Positions 7,203 to 16,283 of a stretch of DNA of 34,381 bases are shown here, one piece after another; the stretch's first letter is position 1; each line of letters starts with the position of its first letter. The translations under genes and the position numbers were made by a program. The notes below the pieces were generated by a model. It worked only from the letters and a program-made list of their open reading frames with translations, ran no database searches and was not told the DNA's origin. Source of the DNA: an uncultured Lachnospiraceae bacterium (GTDB lineage: Bacteria; Bacillota; Clostridia; Lachnospirales; Lachnospiraceae); NCBI GenBank assembly GCA_910585765.1, contig CAJUES010000035.1, positions 2,903-37,283 of the forward strand, written 5' to 3'.

Positions 7203-8282
7203 CTACTTGTGTTCAGCACTGCCGGCCAAACGCTCGAGCAGATCCCAGCAGCCCCACATATACATGATCCCCAGCGCCCGGTCATACAGTCCGTAGCCCG
7301 GTCTGCACTGCTCGCCCCAGATATGTCTGCCATGGTCCGGGCGGATATAGCCGTCATAGCCGCAGTCGTGATAGGCGCGCATGATCTCGAGGATCCCCAC
7401 ATCACCGTCACAGTCGCGATGAGACGCCTCCGTAAAGTCCCCGTTCGGGAAATGCTTCACGTTGCGGACGTGCGCAAACGCAATCCTGTCGCAGTAGGTG
7501 CGGATAATGTCCGGCACGTCGTTGTCCGGATTCGCACCGAGCGAGCCGGAGCACAGGCACAGGCAGTTGTGATCATCATCCACCATGGACAGAAACCGCC
7601 CGATCGCCTCCTTGTCCACCAGCAGGCGCGGAATGCCAAAAATATCCCACGGCGGATCATCCTGGTGGATCGCCATCTTGATACCGGTCTCATGACACGT
7701 CGGCATGATCGCCTCCAGGAAATATTTGAGATTATCCCACAGCTTCTCCTTCGTCACCGGGCGATACGCCTCGAACAGCTCATCGAGTTTCGCCATGCGC
7801 TCCGGCTCCCAGCCCGGGAACGTCATCCCGTGAAGGTTTTCAAGGATATAGGCTGCCATCTCCTTATAGTCCTCCTGGATCTTTGCCTTCTCATAAAACA
7901 GCGCTGTAGAACCGTCCTCCATCGGGTGGAAGAGATCCGTCCTCGTCCAGTCGAAGATCGGCATGAAATTGTAGGTCACGACCTTGACCCCGAACTTCGC
8001 GAGATTGCGCAGTGTCTGTTTGTAATTCTCAATATACTGATCGCGCGTCGGCAGACCGATTTTGATATCATCGTGGACGTTCACACTCTCCACAACGTCC
8101 ATGTTAAACCCGTGATCCTCGATCTGGTGGCGCATCTTCTCGATCTCGTCGATCTCCCACACTTCACCTGCCGCCTTGTCGTGCAGCGCCCACACAAGAC
8201 CTGTCACGCCGGGAATCTGTTTGATCTGCTCCTGCGTAATGCTGTCATTCCCCTCGCCGTACCAGCGAAAAGTCATCTGCAT
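7203..8282 (-). CDS. uxuA: Mannonate dehydratase
   Basis: 359 residues, full length for UxuA (TIM-barrel, metal-dependent). It converts D-mannonate to 2-keto-3-deoxy-D-gluconate plus water. Recognised from the start MQMTFRWYGEGNDSITQEQI, the PGVTGLVWALHD segment, VVESVNVHDDIK, YNFMPIFDWTRTD, and the conserved metal/substrate segments IHQDDPPWDIFG, FAHVRNVKHF and RPDHGRHIWGE. AGGAGG lies 7 bases before the ATG. It is placed between a GH3 gene and the mannonate oxidoreductase gene in one transcript. The isomerase for glucuronate (UxaC) and the KDG kinase/aldolase are not in this window and must be elsewhere if the pathway is complete. Confidence 0.97.
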   Translation of the reverse strand: MQMTFRWYGEGNDSITQEQIKQIPGVTGLVWALHDKAAGEVWEIDEIEKMRHQIEDHGFNMDVVESVNVHDDIKIGLPTRDQYIENYKQTLRNLAKFGVKVVTYNFMPIFDWTRTDLFHPMEDGSTALFYEKAKIQEDYKEMAAYILENLHGMTFPGWEPERMAKLDELFEAYRPVTKEKLWDNLKYFLEAIMPTCHETGIKMAIHQDDPPWDIFGIPRLLVDKEAIGRFLSMVDDDHNCLCLCSGSLGANPDNDVPDIIRTYCDRIAFAHVRNVKHFPNGDFTEASHRDCDGDVGILEIMRAYHDCGYDGYIRPDHGRHIWGEQCRPGYGLYDRALGIMYMWGCWDLLERLAGSAEHK

Positions 8283-8315
8283 AAAATCTTACCTCCTATT
8301 TTTAAGTTTCGATCG

Positions 8316-10088
8316 TCAAATCCGTGTGTCAAAAATACCGCAGAAAGAATCCACCGGATCCTCGCCCGTAAACGCGTCCTCACCCGCCATCAGCTTTGCG
8401 ATCAGCGCGTCCAGCGTGGACTCATTGCTGTCGTAGGTGTTGATGTACGTTCTCGCCTGCGGAATGTCAGCCAGCACAAACGGATGCTGTACGCCGACCA
8501 CCACGACCGGAAGCTCAAATACATACCACGGGATCTCCCCGCCGCCCTTCGTCATGCCGAATGCGGGGCGCGCAACGGGCTGAAATCCGCCCGGAATGTC
8601 CACCAGCGTGATGATCAGATCCTGGTTCTCACGGAACTCCTTGATCGGTGTCTTCCCCGCAAAATACATGTTGATATCCGGCTTTTCACCCGCCTGTATC
8701 TGCTTCTGCATCTTCTCGATCGGGCTCTCGTATATGAAAGCGTCAAACCCCTTCTCTGTCAGCTTGTCGCGCAGCACCTCGGCAGCCGATTTCTTCGACC
8801 CAAACAGCGATACAAGTCCCGGCGCGGACAATCCCTTCACGTACACGATCATGATGCGCTTGTAGCGCTCCGGCGTGATGGGCAGCACATCCTTATCCTT
8901 GTACTTCACCAAAGTGACAGCCTTGTCAGAAATCTCCTTCTGCATCGCCACATGCGCCTCACAGCCGATGATCTCATGCACCTGATCGCGCGGCGGCATC
9001 AGCTCTGCCTTTGTCTTCCTGTGCAGTCCCATGTGCGCCTTGAGCGCCAGGATACGGTGCAGTGCATCGTCGAGACGCTCCTCGGTGATGCGGCCGTCCA
9101 TATATCCCTGCTTCATGCTCGCAAAGTCCTCGTCCATCTCGTTGAAGAACAGGAACATGTCCACACCCGCAGCGATCGCTGCCGGGAGCACGTCGCTGCG
9201 CTTCATGCGGCAGGTCAGACCTACCATGTGCGATGCATCCGTCAATACCATCCCGTTAAATCCAAGTTTTTCGCGGAGCAGTCCCTGGATCAGCTCCGGC
9301 GAGAGCGTCGCGGGCATCATCTCGTCGTCCGTGATATCCGGGTTGAAGTGGCGCGCGTACGCGGGCTGCATGATGTGTCCCGCCATGATCGCCTCGAGCC
9401 CGTTGTCGATGAGTGTCCTGTAGACCATGCCAAACGTCTCGTCCCACTCCTCACAGCTCATATCGTTCACGCTGTTTGCCACATGCTGGTCGCGAAAATC
9501 CAGCCCATCGCCCGGAAAATGTTTTGCCGCGCAGCAAAAGCCGGGATTCGCGTGCGCGCCGTCCATGTAAGCCTTTGCCATCTCTGCCACCCGCTTCGGC
9601 TCATTGCCGTAAGTGCGAAGCCCGATCACAGGATTTTCCCAGTTGTACATGATATCGCTGACAGGCGCAAAGGACAAGTTGCAGCCGATCGCAGCCGCCT
9701 CCTTGTTTGCCATGTAACCCAGCTGGTACGCATAGTCCACATTTCTGGTCGCGCCGATCTTGGTCTGTCCGCCGATCGGTGTCCCGTCCGTGCAGGCGCC
9801 GTTTCCGCCGTTCTCCGTGTTGCAGGCGATGATCAGCGGTATTTTGCTGTTCTCCTGCAATATACGGTTCTGCTCGTATATCTCATCCGCAGTCCCCGGA
9901 TTGTACCGGATCCCGCCGATATGGTAATCGTTGACTGTCATCTTCAGATAGTCCTCTGTGCGCGAGGAACCCATGTTGAAAAAAAGCTGTCCGATCTTCT
10001 CATCAATATCCATCCCTGCAATCGTATCTTCCACCCACTTGCAGTCCTCGTCTGACAGGTTGAACGGCTTTGCTTTCATATCTACCAT
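8316..10088 (-). CDS. Glycoside hydrolase family 3, NagZ-like
   Basis: 590 residues: GH3 N-terminal barrel (about 15-360) plus a second alpha/beta domain, as in two-domain NagZ enzymes. KHFPG (189-193) is followed by D194-G and D200-Q-H202; this matches the NagZ signature KHFPGHGxxxxD(S/T)H, whose Asp-His pair is the acid/base, except that the first His is Asp and Ser/Thr is Gln. The nucleophile is probably Asp284 in VLTDASHMVG. No signal peptide, so cytoplasmic. Expected activity: release of terminal beta-GlcNAc or a related sugar from imported oligosaccharides (inference); a beta-glucosidase or phosphorylase role is possible. AAGGAG precedes the ATG at 10088. Upstream is the HAD gene, downstream uxuA. 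Confidence 0.85.
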   Translation of the reverse strand: MVDMKAKPFNLSDEDCKWVEDTIAGMDIDEKIGQLFFNMGSSRTEDYLKMTVNDYHIGGIRYNPGTADEIYEQNRILQENSKIPLIIACNTENGGNGACTDGTPIGGQTKIGATRNVDYAYQLGYMANKEAAAIGCNLSFAPVSDIMYNWENPVIGLRTYGNEPKRVAEMAKAYMDGAHANPGFCCAAKHFPGDGLDFRDQHVANSVNDMSCEEWDETFGMVYRTLIDNGLEAIMAGHIMQPAYARHFNPDITDDEMMPATLSPELIQGLLREKLGFNGMVLTDASHMVGLTCRMKRSDVLPAAIAAGVDMFLFFNEMDEDFASMKQGYMDGRITEERLDDALHRILALKAHMGLHRKTKAELMPPRDQVHEIIGCEAHVAMQKEISDKAVTLVKYKDKDVLPITPERYKRIMIVYVKGLSAPGLVSLFGSKKSAAEVLRDKLTEKGFDAFIYESPIEKMQKQIQAGEKPDINMYFAGKTPIKEFRENQDLIITLVDIPGGFQPVARPAFGMTKGGGEIPWYVFELPVVVVGVQHPFVLADIPQARTYINTYDSNESTLDALIAKLMAGEDAFTGEDPVDSFCGIFDTRI

Positions 10089-10124
10089 TGTACCACTTCT
10101 CCTTTTTATAATCCATTGTATCAG

Positions 10125-10973
10125 CTACTTTTTTCCAAGATTTGTGAGAAATTGTTCCTTTTTTTCCTGCTGGTATCCCCCGCCGTAAGTGCCGTTGAGG
10201 AAATGCCCGATGCCTGTTTTGACGAACTCATCCCAGCTCTGCGCCTCGTTCCGCACCAGGATCGGGTAATAGTACACCCCGTTCTTCTCTGCAGCCTCCA
10301 TATCGCCCGGCGCATCGCCGCACATCAGCACATGATCTGCCGCATATCCGCGCTTCATCAGCTCACCGATGCAGAACGCCTTGCTGCCGGAATCCTGCGC
10401 CAGCACCACATCCGTGTACTCCAGCAGTCCGTAGAAATCCCACTCGTCCAGCACTGCGCTCAGGTTTGCGCTGGATACGATCGCGATATCCGCATCGCGG
10501 TACGCTCTCTTCAAGGCTTCCAGCACTCCCGGAAAAGGCTTTTTGTCCTCCTCCGGGAGTCTGTCGATCGACTGGTTGACCGCACTGCTCCACGCCAGCG
10601 CCTTGCGCAGGCAGATATTATCCTTCCTGGCGATCTCGCGCTCAAGGGCTGCGTTCGACAGTTCCGGCGTCTCCCGCACCCATTGCTCCAGAGCCTCATA
10701 CTCCTCGATCTCGCAGTACGTTTCCCGTATCTCGCCGAGTGCTTTCGCCAGTCCCTTAAACCGGTTGATACCGCGCGTCATCGTGTACAGATTGATCTCG
10801 TTCCAGCGCTCCAATATCGCCCCGCGCCACTCTTCCAATCCCCACTCCGCGACCATGCAGGGTCCAAAGCAGCGGATATGTTTGATATCCATCGTGTCCA
10901 TGGCACAGCCGTCGCTGTCCACACAGACCAGGAAATCACTTCGCTTTGTGTATGCCAGAAATTGATCTGCCAT
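10125..10973 (-). CDS. HAD-superfamily hydrolase (phosphatase-like)
   Basis: 282 residues. Motif I is D19-S-D21-G-C in FLVCVDSDGC (nucleophile and acid/base Asp), motif II is the Ser of IVSSAN (about 167-170), motif III Lys is probably K198 in DSGSKAF, and motif IV is GDAPGD (D220, D224). A helical cap of about 120 residues lies between motifs I and II. Known: such proteins remove phosphate from sugar phosphates or other small molecules. Its place inside the hexuronide operon suggests a sugar-phosphate or detoxifying role, but the substrate cannot be read from sequence. GGGGGAC precedes the ATG. Confidence 0.85.
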   Translation of the reverse strand: MADQFLAYTKRSDFLVCVDSDGCAMDTMDIKHIRCFGPCMVAEWGLEEWRGAILERWNEINLYTMTRGINRFKGLAKALGEIRETYCEIEEYEALEQWVRETPELSNAALEREIARKDNICLRKALAWSSAVNQSIDRLPEEDKKPFPGVLEALKRAYRDADIAIVSSANLSAVLDEWDFYGLLEYTDVVLAQDSGSKAFCIGELMKRGYAADHVLMCGDAPGDMEAAEKNGVYYYPILVRNEAQSWDEFVKTGIGHFLNGTYGGGYQQEKKEQFLTNLGKK

Positions 10974-11002
10974 CGCCTGTCCCCCTTTTTCTTTTCTCTT
11001 CT

Positions 11003-12394
11003 CTATTTTTTCCTCCTGGCAGCGAGCACTGCAACGTTCTCTTCCACACGTTTCTTGTTCAGTGGATAGATGACGATCAGAAATACTGCCACAAGTGTAA
11101 AGCCGATGATCGGTGCGATGCAGGAGAGCTTGAAGATCCTCTCTGTGACCTCCGGGTCAAACGCTGTCGCGTTGGAGTAACCGATCATGGTCAGCAGCGA
11201 GCCCGTCAGTCCTGCGGAGAGCGCCTGCCCGAGTTTCCTTGCAAAAGAGTACACAGAATAGATCGTACCGTCCTCGCGCACACCGTTCTTTACCTCCGCG
11301 TCATCGATGACATCCGTGATCATCGCCCATATCACCGTATTGAAAAATCCAAGCCCTATGTAGGCAACAGTGAAAAATCCAACATACACAAACGCGTTTG
11401 ACGGATGTACGATCAGGCAGACCAGATACACGATCGCAGCCGCCACACAGGAGACTACGGACAACTCCTTCTTGCCATACTTAGCGGAAAGTTTAGATGC
11501 AAACGGGGCACAGATCACAAGCATCGCAGCAGTTCCTGTCAGGGAGGACATGGACTGCGCGGTCGCATTGCCATAATAGTTCGGGAACACGTAGCCAGCC
11601 ATACCCTGCATCGTCAGCATCGCGAGCAGAAGCGCGATCGCCGCGGCGATGATGCCGAGCAGCGAACGGTTTGTTACAAGGCTTCCCAACAGCTTTCCGA
11701 TATTCAGTTTTGTATTGTTTGCCGGAACCTCCACGCGCTCTCTCACCAGTTTAAAGCAGAGCAGATAGCAGATGATCGCCAACACGCCAAACACGCCTGC
11801 GATGATCGTCATGCGTGAACCGGACAGCACTGTGTTTCCATTCACCACCTCATAGGCAAACATCGGCGTACCCACACCGATCACCAGCCCGGCAAGTGCC
11901 CCACCGATCGTTCTCCATGTGGACAGATCCGCGCGGTCTTTCGGATCCGCCGAGACTGCCGACGCCATGGAACCATACGGGATGTTGATCGATGTATAGA
12001 ATATGGATCCCCACAATATATAGGTGACAACCATCCAGAACACCTTGAAACCATATGCCATGTTTGCGAATCCCGACTGATAGATCAGGAAGGAAGCGAT
12101 CGCCACCGGTCCGCACATGCGCTTGATCCACGGTTTGAACTTGCCGTCTTTTGTCGGCTTGGAGCGGTCGACGATCTGCCCCATCGTCACGTCGGTAAAG
12201 GCATCGATAAACCGCGCCACCATCATCAGCAGTCCCACGACTGCCGCGCTGATCCCCATCACGTCCGTGTAGAACTTCAGCATAAAACTCGAGGACAAAA
12301 TAAATGTAAAATCATTTCCAAAATCACCAAACATGTAACCCAATTTGTCTCTCATGCCAAACGGGGGAACTGACGTTTTTGTATTTGCTGCCAT
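11003..12394 (-). CDS. GPH-family glycoside:cation symporter
   Basis: 463 residues, about 12 hydrophobic helices. The start matches GPH (MelB/UidB-like) carriers: DKLGYMFGDFGNDFTF, then LKFYTDVMGISA, MMVARFIDAFTDVTMGQIVD and the cytoplasmic loop DRSKPTKDGKFKPWI. The central loop at about 225-240 is charged, and the tail is basic. Role: sodium- or proton-coupled uptake of glycosides across the cell membrane; the neighbouring hexuronide enzymes point to glucuronides or uronic-acid disaccharides (inference). GAGGAGGAGG precedes the ATG at 12394, and the gene starts 45 bp after the GH2 gene. A second GPH carrier lies at the right edge of the window. Confidence 0.92.
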   Translation of the reverse strand: MAANTKTSVPPFGMRDKLGYMFGDFGNDFTFILSSSFMLKFYTDVMGISAAVVGLLMMVARFIDAFTDVTMGQIVDRSKPTKDGKFKPWIKRMCGPVAIASFLIYQSGFANMAYGFKVFWMVVTYILWGSIFYTSINIPYGSMASAVSADPKDRADLSTWRTIGGALAGLVIGVGTPMFAYEVVNGNTVLSGSRMTIIAGVFGVLAIICYLLCFKLVRERVEVPANNTKLNIGKLLGSLVTNRSLLGIIAAAIALLLAMLTMQGMAGYVFPNYYGNATAQSMSSLTGTAAMLVICAPFASKLSAKYGKKELSVVSCVAAAIVYLVCLIVHPSNAFVYVGFFTVAYIGLGFFNTVIWAMITDVIDDAEVKNGVREDGTIYSVYSFARKLGQALSAGLTGSLLTMIGYSNATAFDPEVTERIFKLSCIAPIIGFTLVAVFLIVIYPLNKKRVEENVAVLAARRKK

Positions 12395-12439
12395 AAAAAC
12401 CTCCTCCTCAGACTTTCCTCTATCTTATCGTTTTCCCTC

Positions 12440-14710
12440 TTATCCTATCTTGTCTATCTTGATCAGCTGTGCGTTCAGGCTCTCCAGGAAGCCTTCCGGC
12501 AGCATGTTTCCAGCCATGTTCACCATGCCTTCCGGCGCCATCGACTTCATCATATCCCACATGCCAACGCCGGGGCGCACGTCAAAGTTGGTCGCAAGCT
12601 TGACTGCCTTTGACACGATCTCCATCGCCTCGGGGCACTCTGCGATCTCCTCCATTTTGCACTTGACACTGTACTTGCCCTCCGGGAATTCCATCGGTGC
12701 CTTGAGATCGAGATCTCCAGCCAGCTTGAACCAGTTGGCAACACCCTCTGCCCGCTCATTGACCTCCGGGAGCACATAGATATCCGGCTCCTTTGCGACC
12801 TTCTCGAGCGTCATGCTGTCCTTGCAGCCGCCCGCCTGTGCAAGGATACTGTTGAAACCGTCCTTGAGCGCAACATCGAACACAAACACTTTGTCCGCTG
12901 TCATCACATGGGCAAGCTCTCCATTGACAAACAGAGAAACTGTCGGCTGGTTCGAGTACACGCGGATCTGCGTCGTCTCACCCGCGCGCTGCGCATAGCG
13001 CTTTCCGCACAGATGTACCATCGGCTCCCTGTTCCAGTATGCCTTGTAGATATAGTAGCTGTCCTTCTTTGTCCGGCGGTCCATCGTGACCAGTCCCTTG
13101 TTGTTTCGGCCTGCCACACCGCCCTCATTTCTCGCCGCACAGCCAAAGTCAAACATGTTCCATACATGGCTTGACCACAGCCATGGACGCTCGTCGAGCA
13201 CTTTCGCCATATGCTCATGATACAATGCCTGGTACTCCTCGCTGTAATCCTTGCACGCCGGATTCGGTCCGTGATAGGTGATGATACCCTCGCATCCGTA
13301 CTCCGAAACGCCAAGGCAGATCTCCGGGTGTGCCTTGTGGAAGTTGTCGAGCCATGGACCGTTGTCCTCCATCTTTCCGCCGTACCAGCCAAAGTAATGG
13401 TTGTAGCTCTCCACGTCCGTGATATTGTGGACGGGGCTGTCAACAGGTGTCATGGAGACATGTGCGATTGTGGTCAGACGCGTCGGATCCAGCTCCTTGC
13501 AGAGCGCGTTCAATTCTTTGTGGTTCTCCACCAGCTGTTCTGATATACCCCCGATCAGTATCTCGTTGGAAACACCCCAGAAGCAGATACTCGGGTGGTT
13601 GTAATTCTGCAGGATCAGCTCCTTCATCTGTGTGATACAGTTCTGGTGCGCTGCCGGATCCTTGCTCATCACGCTGATGAACGGGATCTCCGCCCACACG
13701 ATGAAACCGAGCTCGTCACACGCGTCATAAAAATCCTGGGAATGCTGATAATGCGCGAGACGAATCGTATTTGCGCCCAGCTCCTTGATGATCCTGGCGT
13801 CGTGATAATGATCCTCTCTCGTCAGCGCATTGCCCTTGTAGAGCTGATCCTGATGGCGGCTGACACCGCGCAGCGGCGTCGGAACACCATTTAATATAAA
13901 GCCCTTGTCCGGATCGCACGAAAAACTCCTGACACCCACGCGCGCGCAGACCGTGTCATACGCCTCATTGCGCCTCTGCAGCACCGCGGTGACAGTATAC
14001 AGGTACGGATCGTCGCAGTCCCACAATCTCACATCCGGCACAAAAAGCTTCACTGCCGTGCTGTCCGCCGGGCGGACGCAGTACCCAACCTCTCTGCCGT
14101 CCGCGTCACAGATGCTGTACTGGACCGTGAAGTTCTCGTCCGCGTTCACCACCCAGGATTCCAGCGCAAACTCCGCGCCGCCGCACTGTGTGGGTGTCGC
14201 TGTGACCTTGAGTCCGTTGCTGCCCCAATACATCAATTCGAAATGTACCTCCGGGACACTGATCAGATTCAGGCCGCGGTAAAGCCCGCCGTAGAATGTA
14301 AAGTCCGCGGACTGCGGGTACACGTTGCTCTTGTTTTCATTGCTGCACGCGACCACCAGAAGATTCTCGCCATCCTCGCTGCACGCATCCGTGATATCCG
14401 CGCGGAAAGTGGAGTATCCGCCCTCGTGATAGCAGATTTCCTTCCCGTTCACATACACGGTCGCCTGCTGCCCTGCCGCCGGGATATCCACAAAGACACG
14501 CCCGCCTGCGAGCGGCTGTTTCGGTGTCTGGAATGTCCGCGCATACCAGCAGCATCCCCGGGCATAGCTGCCGTTTCCGTCGTGACCGTCCACCGCATTC
14601 CAGGTGTGCGGCAGATCCACCACCTTCCAGTCGGCTGGAAGCTTGTCCGGAAGCCCCGCGTCCTCCTGGATGAACCTCCAGTTTTTGTTGAGATCGACAA
14701 TAGTTCTCAT
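12440..14710 (-). CDS. Glycoside hydrolase family 2 (beta-glucuronidase/beta-galactosidase type)
   Basis: 756 residues from ATG 14710 (AAAGGAGG upstream; an upstream in-frame start at 14758 lacks such a site). Domains: sugar-binding jelly roll (1-155), Ig-like (about 155-265), TIM barrel (265-560) with acid/base Glu383 in WGVSNEI and nucleophile Glu470 in GVSEYG, then a beta domain and a helical C-terminal tail (about 640-756). N536-N-K538 (NNKGL) fits the N-x-K carboxylate-binding motif of beta-glucuronidases, but the barrel sequence (SRHQDQL, IRLAHYQHSQ) is closer to Firmicute beta-galactosidases, which often share NxK. With uxuA and a fructuronate reductase in the operon, a hexuronidase (glucuronide or galacturonide) is the favoured guess. 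No signal peptide. First gene of the operon. Confidence 0.9.
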   Translation of the reverse strand: MRTIVDLNKNWRFIQEDAGLPDKLPADWKVVDLPHTWNAVDGHDGNGSYARGCCWYARTFQTPKQPLAGGRVFVDIPAAGQQATVYVNGKEICYHEGGYSTFRADITDACSEDGENLLVVACSNENKSNVYPQSADFTFYGGLYRGLNLISVPEVHFELMYWGSNGLKVTATPTQCGGAEFALESWVVNADENFTVQYSICDADGREVGYCVRPADSTAVKLFVPDVRLWDCDDPYLYTVTAVLQRRNEAYDTVCARVGVRSFSCDPDKGFILNGVPTPLRGVSRHQDQLYKGNALTREDHYHDARIIKELGANTIRLAHYQHSQDFYDACDELGFIVWAEIPFISVMSKDPAAHQNCITQMKELILQNYNHPSICFWGVSNEILIGGISEQLVENHKELNALCKELDPTRLTTIAHVSMTPVDSPVHNITDVESYNHYFGWYGGKMEDNGPWLDNFHKAHPEICLGVSEYGCEGIITYHGPNPACKDYSEEYQALYHEHMAKVLDERPWLWSSHVWNMFDFGCAARNEGGVAGRNNKGLVTMDRRTKKDSYYIYKAYWNREPMVHLCGKRYAQRAGETTQIRVYSNQPTVSLFVNGELAHVMTADKVFVFDVALKDGFNSILAQAGGCKDSMTLEKVAKEPDIYVLPEVNERAEGVANWFKLAGDLDLKAPMEFPEGKYSVKCKMEEIAECPEAMEIVSKAVKLATNFDVRPGVGMWDMMKSMAPEGMVNMAGNMLPEGFLESLNAQLIKIDKIG

Positions 14711-14777
14711 GTAAAGTCCTCCTTTCGGTTTGCCCTGGCGATCATAGTTCTCTGGCATTCAGTTTGCACAATATATT

Positions 14778-14806
14778 TTATAACCGCCGTATTGTAAATA
14801 TGTTAA
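14778..14806 (-). promoter_or_regulatory. Putative promoter of the hexuronide operon
   Basis: On the minus strand TTAACA (14806-14801), 17-base spacer, TTATAA (14783-14778). It lies in the AT-rich 312-bp divergent region between the GH2 gene and the AraC-type gene, about 70 bases before the GH2 start. The rest of the divergent region is AT-rich, with repeated TGCA half-sites near 14820-14840 that could bind the AraC-type protein; no firm operator is claimed. Confidence 0.5.
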
Positions 14807-15022
14807 TTTATATATTTTTTTGCAGGATGCAGTGCATTTTTTGTTATTTCTGCATACTTACATCATATTTTTGTTTTCCTGCTTTGACGATATACGATTT
14901 TTTGTATTTTTTGCATTATTATTATATTGTGTTGCTTTTGTCAAAAAAATGTGCAAAAATAAATAAAAAAAGTCCGTGTTTTTCAAAATATTTTTGGGAA
15001 ATTTAGAAAAGAGTTGACGCGA

Positions 15023-16273
15023 ATGAAAGAAATTTTACTGTCTTTTGTACAAAAATTGTTAGAAAGCAACCGCATTCCTGTTCATTTTGTCACAATTCCA
15101 TGCGAGGACGCCACATGGCTGGACTTCGGTCTGCGCTCGGATATCCTGACGGACTATGAGCCCGGTCATGTCAAGGATTATCTGAACCGGTTGAAAGAAA
15201 AAACGATATACCACCTGCGTGACACGTTCCAGTGTTCATACAGCATCCTCCGCACGCCCGACAGCAACATGCTGATGGTCTGCGGTCCGGTTCTCTTTGA
15301 GGAGATGCGCCCTTCCCGGTTAAACACCATCGCTGCCAAAATACAGCTTCCGCAGGAGCTGTACTCCGTCCTGCAGAGCTATTACCTGCGTCTTGCCTCT
15401 TTCCCTGTGCCGGCAGTCTACTACAGTATCTTCCATACACTCGGAAATTTTCTGTTCGGCGAAAACCAGTACGATACAGTCTATCAGGATCTGAACGAGA
15501 TCGACGCCTGGTACGAATCCTACTCCCGTCAATACCGTAGTGCCGGGGATTCCATGATGAACATCGAGATGATCGAGATGCGTTATGACCTGGAAGCACA
15601 GCTGCTGGATGCCGTCTTCAACGGAAATGAAGCCAAGGCGATGGCGCTTGTCTCCAAGTTGTCGTCAGTGGCGCTGCCCTGCCGACTGTCCGACGAGCTG
15701 CGCGATTACAAGGATTATACGATCGCCTTCAACACCCTGTTCCGCAAGAAGGCGGAGGAAGCCGGCGTGCACCCGATCCATATCGATCTGTGTTCCAACC
15801 AGCATATCCAGTTCATCGAGCAGGTCGCGGACAAGGATCAGTGCCGCACGGTCTGGACGAGGATCGTGCTCAACTACTGCCGTCTGATCCGCAAACATAC
15901 GCTCAAGGACTACTCCCTGCTGACACAGAAGATCATCACCTACATCAACTCCGATCTGACGGCGGATTTAAGTTTGAAGGCGATGTCCGAGTGGCTGAAT
16001 GTCAACGCGAGCTACCTGTCAACACTGTTCAAGAAGGAAGTCGGCATCCCGCTGACAGATTTCGTCAACCGTCAGCGCATTGAACAGGCAAAGAAGCTCC
16101 TGGTCGTGACGGAGCTCGCTACCAAGACAATCGCACAGCAGTGCGGCATTCCCGATATTTATTATTTCAGCCGCCTCTTCAAGAAGCGCACTGGCGTCAC
16201 GCCGAAATTATACCGGGAAAGCGCCACCAGAGACCACTCGCTCCAGCAGCGCGAGGCGGAAGATTTTAGCTGA
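15023..16273 (+). CDS. AraC-family transcriptional regulator
   Basis: About 416 residues from ATG 15023 (AAAAGAG 9 bases upstream; a TTG at 15014 is an alternative). The last 100 residues form the double helix-turn-helix: ITYINSDLTADLSLKAMSEW, NASYLSTLFKKEVGIPLTDF and IAQQCGIPDIYYFSRLFKKRTGVTP. The N-terminal 300 residues lack a classic cupin and look like the large sensing region of Firmicute AraC proteins, with no membrane helix. Divergent from the GH2-GPH-HAD-GH3-uxuA-SDR operon, so most likely its activator, responding to a uronic acid or glycoside (inference). It converges on the ThrE genes with only 10 bp between stops and no clear terminator there. Confidence 0.92.
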   Translation: MKEILLSFVQKLLESNRIPVHFVTIPCEDATWLDFGLRSDILTDYEPGHVKDYLNRLKEKTIYHLRDTFQCSYSILRTPDSNMLMVCGPVLFEEMRPSRLNTIAAKIQLPQELYSVLQSYYLRLASFPVPAVYYSIFHTLGNFLFGENQYDTVYQDLNEIDAWYESYSRQYRSAGDSMMNIEMIEMRYDLEAQLLDAVFNGNEAKAMALVSKLSSVALPCRLSDELRDYKDYTIAFNTLFRKKAEEAGVHPIHIDLCSNQHIQFIEQVADKDQCRTVWTRIVLNYCRLIRKHTLKDYSLLTQKIITYINSDLTADLSLKAMSEWLNVNASYLSTLFKKEVGIPLTDFVNRQRIEQAKKLLVVTELATKTIAQQCGIPDIYYFSRLFKKRTGVTPKLYRESATRDHSLQQREAEDFS

Positions 16274-16283
16274 CATGTGGCAC

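Noticed and set aside
7209..10055. Very long plus-strand open frame of 948 codons
   Set aside because: It lies opposite uxuA and the GH3 gene; the composition (His, Arg, Val, Leu-rich with no domains) is that of an antisense shadow of GC-rich genes.
10116..11069. 317-codon plus-strand frame across the HAD gene
   Set aside because: Antisense to a HAD gene with all four motifs and a good ribosome binding site.
14820..14840. TGCA-rich stretch in the divergent region as an AraC operator
   Set aside because: The half-sites are short and irregular, and the AT-rich context makes chance matches likely.
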